This document shows positions 1 through 64,000 of a stretch of 64,000 nucleotides of DNA, piece after piece (the first letter of the stretch is position 1; each line of letters begins with the position of its first letter). Source of the DNA: Sciurus carolinensis (lineage: Eukaryota > Chordata > Mammalia > Rodentia > Sciuridae). The notes beneath the pieces are model-generated. The model was not told the DNA's origin and searched no databases. It was given only the letters and a program-made list of their open reading frames with translations. Location: NCBI RefSeq assembly GCF_902686445.1, contig NC_062222.1:137316596-137380595 (forward strand), given 5' to 3'. The position numbers and the translations under genes are program-made.

Positions 1-1969
1 CCCAAGGTCTTGCTGCGCAGATGAGGAATTTCTAAAAAACAAAAGAGCCCCAACCATAGGACGGGCCTAGGAAGATGCCAGACAACCTGTGGAAGCTGTG
101 GGCCGGGACCAGGGCTCGGAAGGGGAAGCGCTTCCTCCAGGCCGCCGCGCAGAAGGCAGGCCGGGCCCCTCCTCTCCCAGGGCCGCCTGCGCTTCTCGGC
201 CACACAGTCTGTTTCCCGCAAGCAGGGAAGCCAAGTCCTGATTCCCGAGACCGACGCCCCTGCCGCATCCCAGGCGTGCATCTGAGGGTCCCTTGGACTC
301 CGACCGCTGGCAGGAGGGTGAGGCCTTTGTTCCCAGGCAGTGGACACGGGGGACACGGCAGGTAGGGCCGATGAGCTGCCTGGAGCGCCCCTGCGGTCCC
401 CACCGCCTAACTGGGTCCCGGGAATTCCCAGACCTGCCTGAGACGTGCAGCGACTTCCGGCCGCGGAGTCTTGCCCGCGCCGAGCGGGCGGCCCTCAGGT
501 GGCAGGGCCCCTGCGCAGGCTCCAGCAGCCCTTCCGACGGGAGTGCGGCCTCTTGAGTCCCTCTCACGCTCAGAGCAGCGGCAGCGACTCCCGCCGTCCT
601 GACAGGCGTGGGGCTTTCAGAGCCTCTGCCCTGCTCCCCGCTGACCCGCCAGCCCAGCACCACAGATGCGCTCAGCATCAGGTCCCCAGAGCCCTGCAGG
701 GACGGGCAGTGACCTGGACCAGGAGGCGGGAGGTGCGCCCGGCCTGCAGGCAGCAGCCGCTTGCTGAGGCATTCCTACGGGAGGGCGCAGGGGCTCGCCT
801 GCTCGCCCGGGGCTGGGACAGCGGCTGCCATCCTGTCACACCTTTCGCTTCCCGAGCACCATGCTTCTCTTAGGGAAGACATGCCGGGATGGCCCTGCAC
901 CTTCCAGGCCAGGCAGCAGACCCGGCCAGCCTTTCAGACCACTAGAGGGGCGTGGAGTGTAGAGCGCCCTGTTGGGAGGAAGAGTTTCCTGGGGGCTTTC
1001 AGTTGGTTCTTCTTGCCCAGATGGCCCTCTGGTCTGGAGACTGACGGGGGTCCTGCCTGCTGCTCTGTATCCATCCATGCGTTTGGGCATGGAAAAATAA
1101 TCCCAGGAGGGGTCCGCAGTGCACGGGCCTCTCCAGCAGGGCAGCCCAAAGGCCACTGGCTGGCCACTGCTCGCTCTTGCCCTGGTAGGTGGCCTTAGTG
1201 GCTTTGCTGGTCTCGAGGAATGTGCTCTAGGCCAGTGTCCATGGATCCCCCAAATGGTGAGTGTCCCTCGCAGCACACAGCAGCCCCAGGGCAGGGTCTC
1301 GGGTTGGGGAACGTCAGGAGGAAATCTGCATTACCCACGTGCCCGCGCCACCCTCCAGGCAACCCGGCCACCCTGTGTCTCAGGGGCTCAGGACTGGGGC
1401 CTGGCTGAGGGCTGGGGGCTGGTGAGGGTCCCAGCCATTGGGGTGCCCCCACACCAACCGCTGGATCTAAAGCGTGTTTCTCTCTTTCTTTGGCCTTTTA
1501 CAAGTGCAGTTGTGACTTCAGTGGACTGTCCATCTACTTCAGTCCTAGGGACGCCAGGTCAATTGCCCTCCAAACCCCTCTGGGGTCGACCATTGTGATA
1601 CTGCCAAGCTCGCCTCCCTCTGCCGTGACAGGCTGCCTGGGAGTTAAGAGCCGCCCCTGGGAATCTCGCTCCGGCCTCAGGGACCCAGCCTCAGGGAGGT
1701 ACAGCCAAAGCAGCGTCTCAAGGGGCTTCTCAGGGATGCCCCTGTGCTAACAGAACTCTTCCCAGGACCTCGGGGAGGTCACAGCCACCGGAGGCCACGG
1801 GCCCCGGGGGAGAAGGTGAGACTGGCCACAGGTAGCCCCCACGGCCCTCCGGAGCCTTCACAGCCTCTTCGCAGTTCAGAACCCTGCTGGTCAGAGAGGT
1901 CCCTGCTTGCTGCCCGCCGGCAACACAGAGCCCAGGGAGGCAGGAGATCTGCCTCCCTGCTGCCCGCTC

Positions 1970-2015
1970 CTGCCCAACACAGTAGGTGTTCAATAAATGT
2001 CCCACGAGGACTAAT
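1970..2015 (+). repeat. MIR/L2-type SINE/LINE tail fragment
   Basis: The stretch cccaacacagtaggtgttca followed by ataaatgt matches the common 3' end of mammalian L2/MIR elements (agtaggtgctcaataaatg). Only the tail is recognisable. Confidence 0.6.
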
Positions 2016-2833
2016 GAAGAGTGACGGGCTGTGTGACAGAGGCCGGGAGGAGGGTCTTGCCCAGCACGACTGGACTCGAATGCTGAGCTACGGAAAGCCC
2101 CCGGGCCATGTGAGCCACACAGGTACAGCAGCCACGCCCTGGCCACCAGCTTCCCGCCTGGCAGAAGTGGGGCTCGGCTCGCCCCACTGGAGAGTGGATG
2201 CTGTGGCCAAAGGGTCCTCCCTGGCTTCCTCCAGGTGGGGAACCAGAGAGCCCCACACAGTGGGCTGGAAGAGGGGCCAGGGCCAAAGGCCAGGGCCAGG
2301 GGTGGGCAGGAAGCAGGAGGGGCCTCGGGAGGGGTGTGGGCAGCTTGCTCCAGGCTCCTCAGGGGAGAGGTGGGTGGCAGGGGGGCGGCTGGCCAGGAGC
2401 TGGGCACCCTGGGAGGTGCCAGTGGGACATTCTGAAGAGACCCTGGGGCAGCTGCCCTCCAGTTCCAGCCAACAGCGCATGCACAAGCTGCGCTGCCAGG
2501 TCCCAGAGGGGCATCAAGCCAAGCAGGTGGACCGGCCAGGTGCTCCTGCCCCTGGGCAGGGCTCGAGGGGCGACCCTCCTGGGGGCTCAGGCCCACCCCA
2601 GCTGGGGAGGTTGGCGCAGCAGCCCACTTCGCCAAGTCTTCATCCCTAGCGTCTGTGACTCTGCCTTGGACGACCTGGACCCTCCCTGTGGAACAGACTT
2701 GCCGCAGCTTCTCCAGGGAGCATGCCGCCCCCTCCCCCAAGCAGCCCCAGCGCCACACACCACGCCTCTGCTAGCTGCTGTCCCCGACGGGGATGTCTTC
2801 CTCGAGCTCTCGCCTGGCGAACTCCTACTTAAA

Positions 2834-2873
2834 CAGCAAGGCCTAGCTCGGAGCAGCAAGGCCTAGCTCGGAG
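2834..2873 (+). repeat. 20-bp perfect tandem duplication
   Basis: The unit cagcaaggcctagctcggag occurs twice head to tail (2834-2853, 2854-2873) with no mismatch. It lies about 350 bp beyond the AFAP1 poly(A) site. Confidence 0.9.
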
Positions 2874-3215
2874 CCCCCACCCCTCTACGAAACCTTACCA
2901 CACGGCCTTCAAGTTGGTAGCGCCTACCATTCCAGGAAGCTCCGCAGTCCTCCACTCAAAAGCCACACCCCTTTCTCCTCCCGCCTGTCTCCTTGACCCG
3001 CGGCACCCCAGAGTGGGGCCCTGCCTGACCCATTTCCAACCTTGGCACGGGTTTGGCATCTGGACTCTCAGTCTTCAGACTGCAAACAGTGGTTCCCTAG
3101 TGAAGGGCTCATGCCCACTCTGCCCCAGTGTCCCGACCCCTCACCTGTCCATGACTCCCACTCACCTGTACCACACACCATATCAGCAAGACACGAAGCC
3201 TGGTCCTCAGAGCAG

Positions 3216-3221
3216 TTTATT
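3216..3221 (-). terminator. AFAP1: AFAP1 poly(A) signal AATAAA
   Basis: Canonical hexamer on the minus strand (tttatt on plus). Within 60 nt downstream in transcript sense comes a GT-rich stretch (tatggtgtgtggtacaggtg, about 3165-3184) that fits a downstream CstF element. Cleavage is expected at about 3190-3205. Confidence 0.78.
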
Positions 3222-3422
3222 AGTAATACACAGTGGTCGCGCCAAGGGGCACCAGTCAGTGGCTGCACCACGTAAACAGTAGAAAACTCAATCAATAGAG
3301 CAGGAAGTTCAAGTGAGCGGCTACAAAACGGGGCAGATGGGCTGAAAACTAGAATTTTCAGTCCAAGTTTCCTTTCATAAAATTTTTTTATGAATTAAAT
3401 ACACTGAGAAACAGTGAAAATA

Positions 3423-3430
3423 TATTTACA
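3423..3430 (-). promoter_or_regulatory. AFAP1: Pumilio-type response element TGTAAATA in the 3'UTR
   Basis: Exact match to UGUANAUA, the PUM1/PUM2 recognition element, in sense orientation in the AT-rich distal 3'UTR. Binding is inferred from the motif alone. Confidence 0.4.
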
Positions 3431-3458
3431 GTCATTTCAAATGGGCACTACCAACGCA

Positions 3459-3464
3459 TTTAAT
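3459..3464 (-). terminator. AFAP1: Possible upstream poly(A) signal ATTAAA
   Basis: The second most common poly(A) hexamer, in the AT-rich end of the AFAP1 3'UTR, 240 nt before the AATAAA. I see no strong GT-rich element after it, so it is a weaker alternative. Confidence 0.35.
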
Positions 3465-6400
3465 TTAAAAAAATGTTTCTTTACCTGCTTCTTTCAAAGA
3501 GAAATTTAAATATGACTTTAGTTTTTAAAAAATACAATAAGGAAATAATTACATTCTTAATATGAAAACATCTTACAACTTATAGCCAGGGTCAATCAAT
3601 TCTGAAAATCTAGAGTGTAAAAGTCGAAGTTGAAATGTAAAGTGAGTATTAGAAAATCGGTTAGAAAGACGATCTTGTTCAAACACCTTTGGTCCCTGCG
3701 GATGGAGGTCTGAGGTGCTGCTGGAGTCTCCTGCAGGGGGCAAGGCTGGTGGCTGTGTGCGGGCCCTTTGGCTTCACGGTGTGAGCCCGGCCCAGCGGTC
3801 GAGGAGAACAGTAAGAACAGGACCGAATTCAGTTGCCTCCTGAGCCCAGTCATGAGCTGAAAGTACGGGACCCCTTAAATCATTTAGGAAAAGGAAAAAC
3901 GAGAGGAGGAAGGTGGTAGTTCATCCTCTCCGTGCCGCGTGGCCGTGGGGACCTCAGGGCACCCCGCCTGCAGCGGCTGTGGCAGGAGCTTGCTCCACCT
4001 CTGTGTGACCACAGGGCCGCCTGGCTGCAGTGGGGCACCTGTGGCATGCAGGAGGCAGATGCTGGTGGCAGAGGTTGCCCCTCCCTCTGGGTGAGGCAGC
4101 TGGCCCTTGCTACTGCCCGCCCTCGGCGGGTGCCGCCTAGGGCAGGCACAGGGCTGTGGGAACCTACTGTCCCCCACGGGGGCTTCGGAGTTCTCTGCAA
4201 AGCAGCAGGGCCGGCAGGGCCTCTCCTGGGCCCCAGCGGGGCTACCCTTGGGAACCTGTGCAGGAGGCAAGGCGGCACCGGGCAGCTCCTCCAAAGTCCT
4301 CAGGTGCCCGAGGCCGGCACACGTGCTTTTGGTGTGACCATCAACCCTCCAGCGCAGAACTGGCTATTCAGAAACAGCCAAAGCAATCTGGGGACAAGCA
4401 AACCACAGTGGACGCAGGGCTGGACAACACCAAGGTACACACAGGAGGAATGGGACAGAGGCACACGGGGGCTGACCAGCGTCACTGCAAGTACAAAGGG
4501 AAGGCTTCCAGAAGGTTCCACGCATGCAGGCCACCCTCCCTGGACGGGCACTCTCACATCTGGGCCAGCCTGGCCACCCACACCAAGGCCCACAGCCCTG
4601 GCCCGCATGCTGCTCCTGTGTGGGGGGCTGGGCAGCGAACAAGCATCACACAAGCCATACAGTGGGGTGCAGGCTGGTGGCATCAGCCACGCTGTGCTGA
4701 GGACAACCCCAGGAATGCACGGGGCCTCGGAAGGGGCTGCCGCGCTCGGCCTGGCCACCGCCCCACGCTGGCTGTGAACACGGCCGCCTGCCGACCTGAC
4801 AGCTGGCCATTGGAAGAGCCCTGACTTCCTCAGGGGCAGCCTGGCCTCCACCCGCTCGGCTGTCCCAGAGGCCGATGGGAAGATGAGGCCAGGCGACCCG
4901 TCTCCTGAGAGGTCCTCAAGTCACGGGTGCACAGCTGTAGGTCACAACTCTATTCACTGAACAGACACAAATAAATAACTCACTTTGAAGCAAATACTTT
5001 AAACTAACTTTCTGATCACCTAGAAATGTCGAGGGGCACGCAGGGCCCTGCAGTCACAGGCAGGAGCCCCGCCTTCCACAGGACCAACTAAGGACTCCGC
5101 GGGACGGACACAGCTCATTTGGGTCGGCATCCTCTCAGAAGACTCACGGCTGTGACAGAGGACGACAAACATGGGCTTGAAACCTGAAAGGTTCCCTGGA
5201 GCCTGCAGACCAGCTCTGACCCCTGGCTAGGGCACCAAGAGTTGTGTCCTTGGATGACCCGCCAGGTCGTAGCTCTCCCCCACCGTGATCGAGACCAGGA
5301 CCTCGTGCCACAACCATGACCTGGCACAGTGCTCGTGGCAAAGGGCCCCAATCAGAAGGGCCTGGAGTTGAGAAAGTCCACTTGACCTGAAGGCAGCAGG
5401 AATGTGTGGCAGGTCACGCTTTCTTCCCTTTATGAAAATCAGTGTCACAGGATACCAAGAAGTCACAGCTTCCTGCGACTTCCTCCCAAGAGGGAAGCGG
5501 CAGCCCCTCGCAGGCCTCCCTGTGTGGGTCCAGCAGGAGGCCCCTGTGGCCGATGCTGGTGTGTCTGCAGAGGGGAACGCCACGCAGCTCATGAACCAGA
5601 CACTCCTGGCAGATGGCTTCACAATAAATTCAAGTTTCAAGTGGAGGCGAGTCAAGCAGCCTCCAACACCTGCTACTGAGCTCTTACTCACCAGGGACTG
5701 CTTCCTGCTCCACAGCGAGCCATGACAGCCCTGCAGGTCCAGAGGGTGCGGTAGCAAAACTGGTCCTGCCATGAAGGCCTGAGGATGCCAACACTGGCCA
5801 GCCCAGGACATGGGAGAGCGTGGGGACACTGCTTCCGCCATCTCTTCCTATGGCTGATAGGAACACTCTGGCTGTGGATGCAGGATCGTAGTGCCCACAG
5901 CAGCTCTGGGGCTTACACGCCGGGGAGCCCACCGCCTGTGTGAGCAGCCCTGGACTCTCTGCCAGGGGCCTGGACAACCCACTTCCTTGCGCTCTTAAAT
6001 GGAGAGAGCCCCTGACAGCCCATTTGGGACCAGGCAGGCAGTCCGACCCTCAGAACAGGGCAGAAGGGGGCACTGACCAGCCCCACCTTCGTCCTTGCAT
6101 CTGAAGCAGGAGCTTTCCAGGAGGAGCTGTACAGAAGGCAAGGAGGACAGTCAGAGGCCTCGGGCTGCCATGCTCAGAAGCCATGGCAGGCCCCATGCAC
6201 CCCCGTGCTCCAGGGGTGACCTTCAAGCTGGGGCAACAAGAGGCCTGGAAGGCACCTCTGGCCCAAGGTGCTCTAGGTCTGTAGCTGGCCTCCTTTCCAA
6301 AGGGCAGTTCCCAGGCCAGGCAGCCAATGCCCGCACGCAGATGATGGGCCCACCCGCTCCGGCAGAGCCGCCGGCTCGGAGCCATCTGCACTCCTGAAGG

Positions 6401-7137
6401 CCAGAAGGACGGGGGCCACAGCCCAGGGGAAAGGTTAGCCAAGCACCAAGGGCACTCTGCTGCCTCTCAAAGCGGAACAAATGATCGACAAAACAGGACA
6501 CACAACCTCTGGAAACGCCTCAGGTCCCACCAGGTAGAACACAGAAAAAAGGACATTTTTAAAGCAGGTTAAAGAGGGTGGCAGCTCTTCATGTCCCAGT
6601 GACAAAAGCATCTGCCCCAAAGGGTGGAGACGGCTTCCAGCAGGTCTTCCTCACGCCTTTGCCTGCAGCAGAAGGGGGACGGTGGGGTCCCGAGACAGGC
6701 TCCTCCATCCACACCGCAGCCACGGGCCCTGTGCCCGGGGCAGGGGCAGGGCGATTCGCAGCCACGCTGCAGCAGGAGCGGTGCGGGTGCAGCCCACTGC
6801 TCTGGCCACCTGGGCTCACAGTGTGGTCTGCAGGCTGGGCGGGACTGGCTGGGAGGCGGTTCTCGCCCCCTGCCGGGCTCCCTGCGGTAGCCTGTCACCC
6901 TTTGGTTTCTGTTTTTTTAACAAATATGGTTCAAAATCCAAGTCTTGTTAGAGCTGCTTCCAGAGGCACCACAGTGCGGCGCCGAGGCCAGTGTGAGCTG
7001 CGGCAAGGGAGTCGGCATCGCGCCTCGGTCGCAGGCCCTGAGCGGTCACGCCTGGCCCCGCTGGGAACGCGCCACGGTGGCGGCGAGGAGGCTGGGGACA
7101 CGCGCGGCCCGTCTGAGGCTGGCAGCCTGGCCTTCCT

Positions 7138-64000
<56,863 letters not shown>

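Larger units (their letters stand above)
1..3199. other. Intergenic DNA downstream of AFAP1, no supported gene
   Basis: GC-rich, with CpG-rich parts at about 120-620. Long open frames overlap on both strands (for example 1730-2758 minus and 1744-2649 plus), but they are low-complexity Gly/Pro/Ala/Arg-rich, conflict with one another and match no family I know. In human the neighbour on this side is SORCS2, convergent with AFAP1, so its 3' end may lie further left, but I cannot identify any of it here. An MIR/L2-like tail and a 20-bp tandem duplication are listed separately. Confidence 0.6.
3200..7137 (-). other. AFAP1: AFAP1 3' untranslated region (about 3.9 kb)
   Basis: Sequence after the TAA codon, with no further supported splice sites, running to the AATAAA at 3216-3221 (minus strand). 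The stop-proximal part is GC- and CpG-rich. The last 400 nt before the poly(A) signal (about 3330-3620) turn sharply AT-rich, as mammalian 3'UTR ends often do. Overlapping open frames on both strands here are GC-composition artefacts. The length fits the long AFAP1 mRNA known in mammals. The exact 3' end is inferred from the signal. Confidence 0.8.

Noticed and set aside
940..956. Possible CTCF motif ccactagaggggcgtgg
   Set aside because: The core is off by an inserted G against the consensus; weaker than the three reported sites.
1730..2758. 342-codon minus-strand and 301-codon plus-strand overlapping frames downstream of AFAP1
   Set aside because: Both strands are open because of high GC and few stop codons; the peptides are low-complexity, match no known family and lack splice or promoter context.

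Overview
This window is vertebrate genomic DNA, most likely from a squirrel-family rodent (Sciuridae: marmot, ground squirrel or relative). The coding sequence is broken into short GT-AG exons separated by kilobase introns. The introns carry tRNA-derived ID-type SINEs with the A-rich tail typical of squirrels, B1/ID-like composite SINEs, rodent-type L1 3' ends, MaLR-type LTR relics and older MIR/L2 copies. There are no bacterial-style operons and no CRISPR array. The host assignment rests on recognising the repeats by eye, not on a search.

One protein-coding gene spans nearly the whole window on the minus strand: AFAP1 (actin filament-associated protein 1, AFAP-110), an adaptor that cross-links F-actin and links Src-family kinases and PKC to the cytoskeleton. 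I could place 13 constitutive coding exons from 63386 (5'-most visible) down to the TAA at 7138. All have canonical GT/AG borders and consistent reading phases. Together they encode 619 residues, exactly what is expected for residues 112-730 of the 730-residue protein. About 111 N-terminal codons, the 5'UTR and the promoter lie beyond position 64000. The exons encode, in order, an acidic Tyr/Ser region, PH domain 1, a Ser-rich linker, a Lys-rich linker, PH domain 2 with the Src-target tyrosines, a Gly/Tyr/Pro linker, a coiled coil/leucine zipper with the actin-binding region, and a Ser/Thr-rich tail. A fourteenth, optional 94-codon exon at 17733-18014 matches the neuronal AFAP-120 type of insert.

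Layout: 1 to about 3199 is GC-rich intergenic DNA downstream of AFAP1. About 3200-7137 is a single 3.9 kb 3'UTR ending at an AATAAA (3216-3221). 7138-24813 holds the C-terminal exons, closely spaced. 24814-33720 is a repeat-dense intron with a probable twin-primed inverted L1, two SINEs in opposite orientation, an LTR-like segment and a recent 172-bp duplication. 33721-63386 holds the PH-domain and linker exons in larger introns with LTR relics, ancient L1 fragments and a 47-bp minisatellite. 63387-64000 is intron with an L2-like remnant.

This is an ordinary conserved locus and I see no novel gene system in it. The points worth following up are the neuronal exon with a PTB-like CU tract at its 3' splice site, the inverted L1, the near-identical 172-bp duplication, the 47-bp minisatellite, three CTCF-like motifs, and an AT-rich non-repeat island with a MEF2 consensus site near the neuronal exon.
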